Assembly: GCA_947631005.1 (NCBI GenBank)
Contig: CANRJR010000006.1
Coordinates: forward strand, 1-64,000
Direction of reading: 5' to 3'
DNA: 64,000 nt
DNA from: an uncultured Clostridia bacterium
GTDB taxonomy: Bacteria > Bacillota > Clostridia > Christensenellales > Borkfalkiaceae
In this document: positions 6,890 through 14,444 of the stretch, one piece after another
Layout: each line of letters starts with the position of its first letter
Position numbering within the stretch: position 1 is the first letter of the stretch
Made by a program: the position numbers and the translations under genes
The notes under the pieces: generated by a model
What the model was told of the DNA's origin: nothing
Databases searched by the model: none
The model's input: only the letters and a program-made list of their open reading frames with translations

Positions 6890-8418
6890 TCTTCCCTCCT
6901 CTCGGCGTGGGCGCGCCCCTCGCCGTCGACGGTGTAGCGGTAGTTTTCGTCCTTTTCGTGCGAATCGTACCACACCTGCGCATAGAACGGATTGTCTTTG
7001 GAGAGACGGTCGAAATCCCACGGCGTGGGCTGACCGCAGACGGGACACCAATGCCCGCCGCGAAGCACCGTATAGGGCGACGCCGCGAACTCGTGTCCGT
7101 CGTGACACCGCCAAACGATCTTGGTATAGGCGTCCTGCATGCCCTCCGAGATGACCTCGCCGCCGCGGAACGCCGCCGCCTTTTTCATGTCGTCGATCGT
7201 CCACGCCTCCTGCGGCTTGCTCTCGTCGTATCCGTGGTCGAGGAGCACGGCGTTTTCGACGTCGCGCATCCTATCGTAATCGCCGAAGTCGCCCTTGGCG
7301 ATGAGTTTGTAGTCTTTCCAATTCGAGGACATCTCCCGCGCCGCCTGCAACGAACCGAACGTGGCGATGGCGCGCGCCTCATCCCCGTCCTTGACCCAGC
7401 GGCGGGGCGAATTGGGATGTTTGAGGAGACGGCGGAAGAGGAACAGGTCGATGAGCCGCGCGGGAACGAGCTTGCCGAGCGCGTAGATTTTATGCGCCTT
7501 GCCGATCTCCCGCCAATACTCGTGCACGCCGTCCCGCTGGAATCCGAACAGAGCTTCGAGCTCGCCGCCGTCGTAAAACCAAAGACCGTGGAAGTTGCGC
7601 GCCGCCAGCCAATTCGGCTTGAAGAACTTTTCTGCCGAACCGCCGATGATCGCGAACCCGTCGTTAAAGGTGTCGTATCCCGTCTCCATGCCCTTTTTGC
7701 CCGCGCCGATGTTGTAAATCTTTTTCCAGAACCCGTCGATCTCGCCCGCGTTCTCCCGCTCGACGATGCGCTTGACGAGATATCCGCTGTCCCGCGCGCT
7801 CACCCATTCGAGCGGCGCGTTGAGCGCGGTATGGAACATCAACCCGTCCGAAATGTTGTTTTTCAGCATGTTGGGATTGAGCATCGCCGTCTGCCGCAAC
7901 ACCGCCCAACAGTCGAGCCCCGCATCCAAACAGTACCGCTCGCCGTACAGCTTGTCCATCGCGTAGTGATCGAACGGGCTCACGAGCAGAGGGTCGCCCA
8001 CCCTGCCGAACGGGTGCTTTTCGTTGCGGTTGCCGTACAGTGCGACCGTGGAGATGTGAATGTATTTGGGCTGCGGGCTCTGCGCCTTGACGGCGTTCAC
8101 CATGGCGACCGCCCCGTCGCGGTTGCAGACGCGGCTCGCCGTCGGGTTCGCGTCCGACGCGGGCGGGATGACCGCCGCCATATGGACGACCAGATCCACC
8201 CCCTCCACGAGCGCGCGGCAGACCTGTTCGCTTCCGATCGACCCGCGCACGATTTGGATTCTCTCCCGATAGCGGCGCGCGAGCTTGCGCGCGAGTTTGT
8301 TGTTCTTCTTTTTGGGCGAAAGCAGTATGCGCACCCATTCCACACAGGACAATTCCAGCGTTTGGCGAAGTGCCTCCGCGCCCATATTTCCGCTTGTCCC
8401 CGTCATTGCAATCTTCAT
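6886..8418 (-). CDS. NAD(P)-dependent epimerase/dehydratase (extended SDR) with C-terminal zinc-binding-like domain
   Basis: The product is 510 aa. The N-terminal Rossmann fold has the nucleotide loop GTSGNMG (7-13) and the catalytic pair Tyr152/Lys156 in YAMDK. The SDR body ends near residue 300. About 120 residues of unclear affiliation follow, then a tail (about 430-500) with a C-x-x-GHEF...GG-x-WCPVC pattern that resembles a DUF4379-type treble clef. I know of no standard SDR with this tail. Substrate unknown. The ATG has AGAGGAATCATC before it and a consensus promoter at 8460-8489. The stop overlaps the EFR1-type gene, so the two proteins are probably made together. Confidence 0.8.
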   Translation of the reverse strand: MKIAMTGTSGNMGAEALRQTLELSCVEWVRILLSPKKKNNKLARKLARRYRERIQIVRGSIGSEQVCRALVEGVDLVVHMAAVIPPASDANPTASRVCNRDGAVAMVNAVKAQSPQPKYIHISTVALYGNRNEKHPFGRVGDPLLVSPFDHYAMDKLYGERYCLDAGLDCWAVLRQTAMLNPNMLKNNISDGLMFHTALNAPLEWVSARDSGYLVKRIVERENAGEIDGFWKKIYNIGAGKKGMETGYDTFNDGFAIIGGSAEKFFKPNWLAARNFHGLWFYDGGELEALFGFQRDGVHEYWREIGKAHKIYALGKLVPARLIDLFLFRRLLKHPNSPRRWVKDGDEARAIATFGSLQAAREMSSNWKDYKLIAKGDFGDYDRMRDVENAVLLDHGYDESKPQEAWTIDDMKKAAAFRGGEVISEGMQDAYTKIVWRCHDGHEFAASPYTVLRGGHWCPVCGQPTPWDFDRLSKDNPFYAQVWYDSHEKDENYRYTVDGEGRAHAERREE

Positions 8419-8459
8419 GATGATTCCTCTTTCGCGCCCGCTTTCCGCGGTACAGACCG

Positions 8460-8489
8460 ATTATACATTATTTTATATACATTTGTCAA
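8460..8489 (-). promoter_or_regulatory. sigma-A promoter for the SDR-EFR1 operon
   Basis: On the minus strand, a perfect TTGACA (8484-8489), an 18-bp A+T-rich spacer and a perfect TATAAT (8460-8465). The leader is about 35 bases. Confidence 0.85.
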
Positions 8490-8705
8490 CTTCGTAATGG
8501 TTTTTTATGACGATTTTTCATGCGATTCTTCTATCGCCGCCTTTCATTCGGAATGAGGTCGGAAACGGGCAGAGAAAAATATGGGAGATTCTTCGCTTCG
8601 CGGGCATTGCCCGCTTCGCTCTGAATGACATATCGGAATGCCCGTTCGCTTCTGAAATTCCATTATCGCTTTCATTTTTTCATTGCACCCCTTTTCCGAC
8701 ATGGT

Positions 8706-8797
8706 ATTTCGCCCCGCCCGCGGCTTCTATTTGTAGACCAAGGGCGGCACAAGCCCGCAGGGCGAAGTACCAAGCCGCTTCCCAATATGTCATTTCG
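8706..8797 (+). repeat. Family-D repeat (copy 1)
   Basis: A block of about 90 bases reads CGCCCGCGGCTTCTATTTGT, then AGACCAAGGGCGGCAC, then AGGGCGAAGTACCAAGCCG, and ends in the TGTCATTTCG start of a family-A element. Copies at 28174 and 59371 have the same order. Before it, 8581-8637 holds a degenerate family-A half. No gene is visible between 8500 and 9100. Confidence 0.75.
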
Positions 8798-8839
8798 CCC
8801 CATTTCCCAATTTGTCATTTTACCCGCCGCTTCTTTTTT

Positions 8840-8967
8840 TGTCATTTCGAGCAAACCGCGATAGCGGCGCGTCGAGAAATCTCCCTTATTTTTATTTTAA
8901 GCCTAATCAACGACCGAGGGGATTTTTCGACTTCGGCTCGCTTCGCTCGCCTCCGCTCAAAATGACA
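8840..8967. repeat. Family-A dispersed palindromic repeat
   Basis: A complete copy running from TGTCATTTCGAG to CTCAAAATGACA. It contains the paired inner segments GAGAAATCTCCCTT and GAGGGGATTTTTCGA. Confidence 0.8.
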
Positions 8968-9034
8968 GAGAGGGCGGGCGTGCCGACAGGCGTGAAAAAT
9001 TTTCGGAAATTGCAAACTTTTTTCGTGTCCCCTC

Positions 9035-9062
9035 TTGATTTTCGGAGAATTTGCGGTATAAT
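9035..9062 (+). promoter_or_regulatory. sigma-A promoter for the EF-G paralogue
   Basis: TTGATT (9035-9040), a 16-bp spacer and TATAAT (9057-9062). The leader to the ATG at 9130 is about 60 bases. Confidence 0.75.
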
Positions 9063-9129
9063 GGAAACAGCGGACTGCGCCGCACGCGGACGCGGCATAC
9101 GCGTAAACTCAATTATAAGGGGTCAAACA

Positions 9130-11169
9130 ATGGAAATTTCTGCAAAAAATATTCGCAATATCGCGGTCGTCGGGCATAGCGGCGAGGGAAAAACGACGCT
9201 GTGCGAGGCGATGCTCTTCAACGCGGGCGCGATCGAGCGCATGGGCAAGGTCGACAACGGCACGACGGTATGCGACTTCGACGAACAGGAGATCGCGCGG
9301 AAGTCCTCCGTCTCCCTCGCCGTCGCCTACCTGAATTGGAAAGACACCAAGCTCAACCTCATCGACGTTCCCGGGTTCTACGACTTCGAGGGCGAATTTA
9401 ACGAAGCGATGCGCGCGGCGGGCGCGGCACTCGTCGTGGCCGGCGCGAACGGCGTCGTTACGGTCGGCGCGGAGAAGGCGATCGACCTCTGTCTCAAAGC
9501 CAAGAAGCCGCTCGTCGTATTCATCAACGGCATGGACAAGGAAAACGCCGACTACTACGGTACGGTGCGCGCTTTCCAGGAAAAATATAAGGGCAAGATC
9601 GCCCCGATCCAGATCCCCATTATGGAGGGAAACAAGATGACGGGCATCGTCAACGCGCTCACGGGCAAGGCGTATCATTTCACCAACGTCGGTCCTGAAG
9701 AGATCGCCATCCCCGAAGAATACCGCCGCGACCTCGAAGAGATGCAGCTCGCGCTCATGGAAGCCGCCGCCGAAAACGACGAAGTGCTCCTCGAAAAGTA
9801 CTTTGAGGACGGCGCGCTCTCCCGCGAGGACACCATCCACGGCATCCGCAAGGGCATCTTCAACATCAACGTCATTCCCGTGATGGCGGGCAGCGCGCTC
9901 CTCAACAAGGGCGTAATCAACCTCATGAACGAGATCGTGAAATACATGCCAGAGGCGGCGGAACGCGCCAACCTCTCGGCGACCGACCTCAAAAAGGACG
10001 CCGTCGTTTCGATCGGGTGCGAGGAGAACGCTCCCCTCGCGGCGCAGGTGTTCAAGACCGCCGTCGACCCCTTCGTCGGGAAGATGAACTATCTGCGCGT
10101 CTGCCGCGGCGTCCTCAAAACGGGAACGGACGTGCTCAACCCCGTCACCAACACGACCGAACGCATCAACTCCCTCTACATCGTGCGCGGCAAGAAGCTC
10201 GAACCCGTGAACACGCTCGTCGCGGGAGATATCGGCGCGGTCTCCAAACTCACCGATACGGGCACGGGCGACACCCTCTGCGCGCCCGACGCGCCCGTCC
10301 TGTTCGACCCCATCCCTTTCCCCAAGCCCGTGCTCTCCATGGCGGTCTCCGCGACCGTCCGCGGGACGGAGGACAAGGTGTTCGGCGGGCTCAACCGCCT
10401 CGCCGAAGAGGACAAGAGCTTTAAGGTCTACAAGAATCCCGACACCAACGAAACGCTCGTGGGCGGGCAGGGCGAAGTCCACCTCGAGATCATCAAGAAG
10501 AAATTGAAAGCGAAATTCGGCGCGGACGCGGAATTTACCACCCCCGCCATCGCCTACCGCGAGACCATCCGCTCCACCTCGACCGCCGAGGGCAAATACA
10601 AAAAACAGACGGGCGGGCACGGGCAGTACGGTCACTGCAAGATGCGCTTCGAACCCTGCGAAAAGGACTTCGAATTTGCCGAAGAGGTCGTCGGCGGCAC
10701 AGTTCCCAAGAACTATATCCCCGCCGTCGAAAAGGGCATCATCGAAAGTCTGCCGCACGGCGTCTTGGCGGGCTATCCCGTCATCCGCGTGCGCGCCGTC
10801 CTCTTCGACGGAAGCTATCACCCCGTCGACTCCTCCGAAGCCGCCTTCAAAGCCGCCGCGGAACTCGCCTTTAAGGAGGGGATCAAGAACGCCTCCCCCG
10901 TCCTCCTCGAACCGCTCTGCCGCTTGAAGATCGCCGTCCCCGAACAGTATGTGGGCGACGTGATGGGCGACCTCAACAAACGCCGCGGCCGCATCATCGG
11001 CATGGACGCGCAGGACGGCTTACAGGTGATTACCGCCGAAGCCCCCCAGAGCGAGATCTTGACCTACGCCACTTCCCTCCGCTCCATGACGCAGGGCAGA
11101 GGCAAATTCACCGAGAGCTTCGCCCGCTACGAGCAAGCACCCGATTCCGTCTTGCAAGGTCTGAAATGA
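9130..11169 (+). CDS. Elongation factor G-like GTPase (EF-G paralogue)
   Basis: The product is 679 aa. ATG at 9130 follows AAGGGGTC; the longer upstream frame runs through a repeat and is discarded. All EF-G domains are present: the G domain with P-loop GHSGEGKT (15-22), domain II, and domains III-V including GGHGQYGHC in domain IV. The switch-II motif is DVPGF, so the His normally found at residue 83 is Phe. The G4 motif is NGMD, not NKMD. These changes mark it as one of the EF-G-like paralogues, not the housekeeping fusA, which in most genomes sits with rpsL/rpsG. It probably binds ribosomes and GTP; its precise role is unknown. Confidence 0.85.
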   Translation: MEISAKNIRNIAVVGHSGEGKTTLCEAMLFNAGAIERMGKVDNGTTVCDFDEQEIARKSSVSLAVAYLNWKDTKLNLIDVPGFYDFEGEFNEAMRAAGAALVVAGANGVVTVGAEKAIDLCLKAKKPLVVFINGMDKENADYYGTVRAFQEKYKGKIAPIQIPIMEGNKMTGIVNALTGKAYHFTNVGPEEIAIPEEYRRDLEEMQLALMEAAAENDEVLLEKYFEDGALSREDTIHGIRKGIFNINVIPVMAGSALLNKGVINLMNEIVKYMPEAAERANLSATDLKKDAVVSIGCEENAPLAAQVFKTAVDPFVGKMNYLRVCRGVLKTGTDVLNPVTNTTERINSLYIVRGKKLEPVNTLVAGDIGAVSKLTDTGTGDTLCAPDAPVLFDPIPFPKPVLSMAVSATVRGTEDKVFGGLNRLAEEDKSFKVYKNPDTNETLVGGQGEVHLEIIKKKLKAKFGADAEFTTPAIAYRETIRSTSTAEGKYKKQTGGHGQYGHCKMRFEPCEKDFEFAEEVVGGTVPKNYIPAVEKGIIESLPHGVLAGYPVIRVRAVLFDGSYHPVDSSEAAFKAAAELAFKEGIKNASPVLLEPLCRLKIAVPEQYVGDVMGDLNKRRGRIIGMDAQDGLQVITAEAPQSEILTYATSLRSMTQGRGKFTESFARYEQAPDSVLQGLK

Positions 11170-11173
11170 TAGG

Positions 11174-11204
11174 AAAACGCCCCCGCGCGGGGGCGTTTTA
11201 TTTT
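11174..11204 (+). terminator. Rho-independent terminator after the EF-G paralogue
   Basis: A G+C-rich hairpin, AACGCCCCCGCGCGGGGGCGTT, with A's before it and TTTTATTTT after it. Confidence 0.9.
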
Positions 11205-11226
11205 GCGCGCGGGCAGGGAAAACCGC

Positions 11227-11255
11227 TTGACTTTCCCCGCCCGCAATGCTACAAT
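11227..11255 (+). promoter_or_regulatory. Strong promoter upstream of the tRNA-Leu array
   Basis: TTGACT (11227-11232), a 17-bp spacer and TACAAT (11250-11255). It lies about 20 bases before the first tRNA-Leu 5' fragment, but some 430 bases before the intact tRNA. Confidence 0.8.
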
Positions 11256-11274
11256 ATTATCTCGCAAGACGAAC

Positions 11275-11684
11275 GCCGCTGTGGTGGAATTGGCAGACGC
11301 GCGTCGGCGCAAGCTCCGCGTTGAGCCCTCCCCGCAAGCGGAAAGGGCATGGTCGCTCCGCTGCGCCTCCTTTTCCCAAAAAAGCTCGCTATGCGATCTT
11401 TTTCGGGATTCCCCTATTTTAAGTCCCTTGCTTTGTTTTCATAAGCAAGTCGGAAAATGGAATAGTTCAATATAACACGCCGCTGTGGTGGAATTGGCAG
11501 ACGCGCGTCGGCGCAAGCTCCGCGTTGAGCCCTCCCCGCAAGCGGAAAGGGCATGGTCGCTCCGCTGCGCCTCCTTTTCCCAAAAAAGCTCGCTATGCGA
11601 TCTTTTTCGGGATCTCCCTATATTTTAAGTCCCTTGCTTTGTTTCCATAAGCGGGTCGGAAAATTGAATAGTTCAATATAACAC
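11275..11684 (+). repeat. Two tandem units, each a tRNA-Leu 5' fragment plus a family-B-like hairpin element
   Basis: Units begin at 11275 and 11479 (periods 204 and 206). Each starts with the first 26 nt of tRNA-Leu, GCCGCTGTGGTGGAATTGGC plus AGACGC, then departs into a family-B-like segment whose hairpin TCCCAAAAAA...TTTTTCGGGA is conserved. Each unit then contains TTTTAAGTCCCTTGC (11417-11431 and 11623-11637), the exact reverse complement of the anticodon arm of the intact tRNA. The acceptor 3' half and the T arm are missing, so these are not functional tRNAs. Confidence 0.85.
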
Positions 11685-11771
11685 GCCGCTGTGGTGGAAT
11701 TGGCAGACGCAAGGGACTTAAAATCCCTCGAACGCGAGTTCGTGTCGGTTCGAGCCCGACCAGCGGCACCA
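11685..11771 (+). tRNA. tRNA-Leu(UAA)
   Basis: An intact 87-nt class II tRNA with encoded CCA. Acceptor GCCGCTG pairs with CAGCGGC. The anticodon stem-loop GGGA-CTTAAAA-TCCC gives anticodon TAA. A long variable arm and the T loop GGTTCGAGCC follow. It is the third copy of a tandem array and is followed directly by family-B copy B2. Confidence 0.97.
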
Positions 11772-11880
11772 CGTCGCAACACGACGTATTTTGCAAGCCC
11801 TCGCTATTTAGCAAGGGCTGTGCTTTTTACGTCGGTTGCTCCTTTCCCAAAAAATCTTGCTTTGCAAGATTTTTTGGGAA
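11772..11880 (+). repeat. Family-B structured repeat (copy B2), abutting the tRNA-Leu CCA end
   Basis: It starts CGTCGCAACACGACG one base after the tRNA CCA. Hairpin 1 has arms AGCCCT/AGGGCT, the conserved TTTTTACGTCGGTTGCTCCT follows, and hairpin 2 is TTCCCAAAAAATCTTGC with its full complement. Compared with B1 and B3 the arms differ but still pair. It may act as the tRNA terminator. Confidence 0.8.
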
Positions 11881-11972
11881 CCCCGATTGTGGTTCGGATT
11901 GAATCGGGCTTTTTTGATATAGAAAGCGAGGACAAACCGCCCTCGCCTTTTTGATATCCCATGAAATCAATC

Positions 11973-12188
11973 TTACTTTCTCCGCTCTTTTTTGGGATAT
12001 AGATTTTCGGGATCTTTACAATATGTTCGGACGACACTTCCGCAATCGCGGCACACCGTAGCGAAAAGAATGGCTCTGCGCGTTTCGCCGTTGGCAACGC
12101 ATACTCCGCTGACCATAGAGGAGACGGTGCTTTCTATCAATTCTTCCCCGCCGCAGAACGGGCATTTTTCGATTTTTACTTCTTTCAT
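11973..12188 (-). CDS. Small zinc-ribbon protein
   Basis: The product is 71 aa. ATG at 12188 is preceded by AAAGGAGCGTCAT; the longer frame lacks a site. Two CxxC knuckles, CPFCGG at residues 8-13 and CRDCG near 45-49, bracket a beta-rich middle, as in a zinc ribbon. A basic tail ends the protein. Function unknown; such mini-ribbons bind nucleic acid or proteins. It stands alone between a tRNA locus and the ATPase operon, on the minus strand. The 90 bases before it (11881-11972) show a degenerate GATATAGA/ATATCCC context and no gene. Confidence 0.7.
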   Translation of the reverse strand: MKEVKIEKCPFCGGEELIESTVSSMVSGVCVANGETRRAILFATVCRDCGSVVRTYCKDPENLYPKKERRK

Positions 12189-12260
12189 ATGACGCTCCTT
12201 TGAATTGCCGATGATCGCTTCCATTGTATCACAGCCGCGAAGCGAAGTCAAACGTTCCGA

Positions 12261-12288
12261 GAAAAAGCGAGGGCGACCCTCGCTTTCC
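12261..12288 (-). terminator. Terminator of the V-ATPase operon
   Basis: On the minus strand, AGCGAGGGTCGCCCTCGCT is followed by TTTTTC. It lies about 50 bases after the last ATPase gene. Confidence 0.85.
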
Positions 12289-12339
12289 CACGTTATCAAA
12301 AGGCAACTTTTATGCGATCCCGCGCTTCCCGCACACCTC

Positions 12340-12957
12340 TCATTGCAGGGAATCGACTTTCATGAGGCGGACGATGGCGGCGCGTTCGTTCTCGTCGAGC
12401 TTGTTGCGGATGTACTTGATCGTCTCCTCGAGCTGGGGGATCATGACGTACTCCAACGCGTTGACGCGGCGTTTGTTGCGCTCGATCTCGTAGGACAGCA
12501 GCCGCACCGCCTTTTCGACTTCGGCAAGGCGCAGAAGTTTGGGCAGCAGCGCGGCGACCATGCGCACCGAACCGTCCGCCTCGCTCGTGATCTCCGAAAA
12601 GGCGTAGGGAAGCGCGGACGACGCGCTCTCGTTTAAGGTGATCTTGGGCGCGTCGATGCCCATGATGCTCTCCGTTCCGCAGTCGGCGCGGACCGCCGTC
12701 GCGGGCATACAAAACGCCGCCGCCTGCACATAGGGCGGCGTGAGCGCGCCCGCGAGCGCGAACTGTTTCAATGCGGCGGCAAGGTCGTCCTCCACCTCGT
12801 CGCGCAGACGTTTATCCTCGCGCAAGAGCACGGTAAAGCGGCGCACCATCTCGTCCGACTTGTCTTTGAGCAGTTTGTGTCCGCGGACCGCCGTCGTGAG
12901 GCGCGCTTTGAGCTTTTTGAGCTCCATTCGCGTTGGATTTACATTCAGTCTTGCCAT
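12340..12957 (-). CDS. ntpD: V-type ATP synthase subunit D
   Basis: The product is 205 aa. The start is ATG 12957 (GGAGAACT upstream), giving the family N-terminus MARLNVNPTRMELKKLKARL. Long helices at about 10-75 and 130-200 form the coiled-coil central rotor stalk, with a small domain between them. Subunit D couples ATP turnover in A3B3 to rotation of the membrane ring. It is the last gene of the operon and is separated from subunit B by a 107-base gap that holds an inverted repeat, the only sizeable gap in the operon. Confidence 0.93.
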   Translation of the reverse strand: MARLNVNPTRMELKKLKARLTTAVRGHKLLKDKSDEMVRRFTVLLREDKRLRDEVEDDLAAALKQFALAGALTPPYVQAAAFCMPATAVRADCGTESIMGIDAPKITLNESASSALPYAFSEITSEADGSVRMVAALLPKLLRLAEVEKAVRLLSYEIERNKRRVNALEYVMIPQLEETIKYIRNKLDENERAAIVRLMKVDSLQ

Positions 12958-13016
12958 AGTTCTCCGCGCCCCCATGCCCCTCTCCCGCCCCCATGTCCGA
13001 AGTCGGAACGGGGACG

Positions 13017-13052
13017 CCATGTCCGAAAATCAAGACGCAATCGCGGACATGG
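13017..13052. repeat. Inverted repeat between ATPase subunits B and D
   Basis: CCATGTCCG (13017-13025) and CGGACATGG (13044-13052) form a perfect 9-bp inverted repeat with an 18-base loop. The right arm is followed by GTGGG, as in the tandem array at 22115-22296, and two further CCCCCATG copies precede the left arm. Confidence 0.7.
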
Positions 13053-13064
13053 GTGGGTCGTTGG

Positions 13065-14444
13065 TTATTCTTCGCTCTCTTTCAGGTACTTTTCGAGATA
13101 TTCCGTGCGGATGCGTTTCAATTCGCTCTTCGGCAAAATTCTCAACAGCTCCCAGCCGATGTCGAGGGTCTCCTCGATCGTCCTGTCCGTCTCGAATCCT
13201 TGGTCGATATACCGCGCCTCGAAGGCTTCGGCGAACTTCGCGTACAGCTTATCGACGTCGGAGAGAGCCGCCTCGCCGAGGATGGCGGAGAGCTCCTTGC
13301 TCTCCTTTCCGCGCGCGTACGCCGCGAAGAGCTGGTTCATGGTGTCGGCGTGGTCCTCCCGCGTCTTGCCCGCGCCGATGCCCTTGTCTTTGAGACGGGA
13401 GAGGGAGGGAAGAACGTCGATGGGCGGATTGACGCCCTTTTTGTAGAGGTCGCGCGAGAGAATGATCTGCCCCTCGGTGATGTAGCCCGTGAGGTCGGGA
13501 ATGGGGTGGGTCTTGTCGTCCTCGGGCATGGTGAGAATGGGGATCTGGGTGATCGAGCCTTTCGAGCCGCGGATGCGCCCCGCCCGCTCGTAGAGAGAGG
13601 CGAGGTCGGTGTAGAGATAGCCGGGATAGCCGCGCCGCCCTGGGATCTCCCGCCGCGCCGCCGAGACCTCCCGCAACGCTTCGGCGTAGTTGGTGATGTC
13701 CGTCATGATGACGAGGACGTGCATATCGCAGTCGAACGCGAGGTATTCGGCGCAGGTGAGAGCGATGCGGGGGGTTGCGATGCGCTCGACCGCGGGGTCG
13801 TCCGCAAGGTTGGTGAACAGCACCGTCCGCTCGATCGCGCCCGTGCGCTTGAAGTCGTCGATGAAGAATTGCGCCTCTTCGAACGTGATGCCGATGGCGG
13901 CGAACACGACGGCGAAATTCCCGTCCGAGCCGCGCACTTTCGCCTGCCGCGCGATCTGCGCCGCGAGCTCGGCATGCGGCAGTCCGCTCATCGAGAATAC
14001 GGGCAGTTTTTGCCCGCGGACGAGCGTATTCAGCCCGTCGATCGCGGAGACGCCCGTTTGGATGAACTCGTTGGGATAGTCGCGGGCGGCGGGGTTGATG
14101 GGCTCGCCGTTGACGTCGAGCAGTTTGTCGGGGATGACGGGAACGCCGCCGTCGCGGGGGTTGCCCATGCCGTCGAACACCCTGCCGAGCATGTCTTTGG
14201 AGACGGCGAGCTGTTGGGCGTGCCCCAAAAAGCGCGCCTTGGACGTGGCGATCTGCAATCCCTGCGCGTTCTCGAAGAGCTGGACGACCGCCTTGTCGCG
14301 GTCGATTTCGAGCACCTTTCCCCTGCGCACCTCGCCGTTTTTGCATACGATCTCCACGAGTTCGTTGTAGGTCACTCCCTCGACGCCCTCGACGAGCATC
14401 AAAGGCCCTACGACCTCGCGAATGGTTTTATATTCCTTATACAT
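13065..14444 (-). CDS. ntpB: V-type ATP synthase subunit B
   Basis: The product is 459 aa, of normal length. It is the non-catalytic regulatory subunit that alternates with A in the soluble hexamer. The beta-barrel start, the [15 protein letters not shown] segment in place of a P-loop and the conserved [22 protein letters not shown] segment are typical. The ATG overlaps the subunit A stop by eight bases, so translation is coupled. Confidence 0.96.
   Translation of the reverse strand: MYKEYKTIREVVGPLMLVEGVEGVTYNELVEIVCKNGEVRRGKVLEIDRDKAVVQLFENAQGLQIATSKARFLGHAQQLAVSKDMLGRVFDGMGNPRDGGVPVIPDKLLDVNGEPINPAARDYPNEFIQTGVSAIDGLNTLVRGQKLPVFSMSGLPHAELAAQIARQAKVRGSDGNFAVVFAAIGITFEEAQFFIDDFKRTGAIERTVLFTNLADDPAVERIATPRIALTCAEYLAFDCDMHVLVIMTDITNYAEALREVSAARREIPGRRGYPGYLYTDLASLYERAGRIRGSKGSITQIPILTMPEDDKTHPIPDLTGYITEGQIILSRDLYKKGVNPPIDVLPSLSRLKDKGIGAGKTREDHADTMNQLFAAYARGKESKELSAILGEAALSDVDKLYAKFAEAFEARYIDQGFETDRTIEETLDIGWELLRILPKSELKRIRTEYLEKYLKESEE

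Noticed and set aside
6907-8556. A 549-codon plus-strand frame opposite the SDR gene
   Set aside because: His/Arg/Val-rich low-complexity product without motifs; the minus-strand SDR has promoter, ribosome-binding site and catalytic residues.
9109-10821. A 570-codon minus-strand frame opposite the EF-G paralogue
   Set aside because: Composition is Val/Asp/Gly-rich without domains; it mirrors the codon bias of the true gene.
11275-11684. Two additional tRNA-Leu genes
   Set aside because: Only the first 26 nt are present; anticodon, T arm and 3' acceptor strand are missing.
11593-11954. Short ORFs over the tRNA-Leu locus on both strands (e.g. VELADARDLKS-like product)
   Set aside because: They are translations of the tRNA sequence itself, a well-known annotation artefact.
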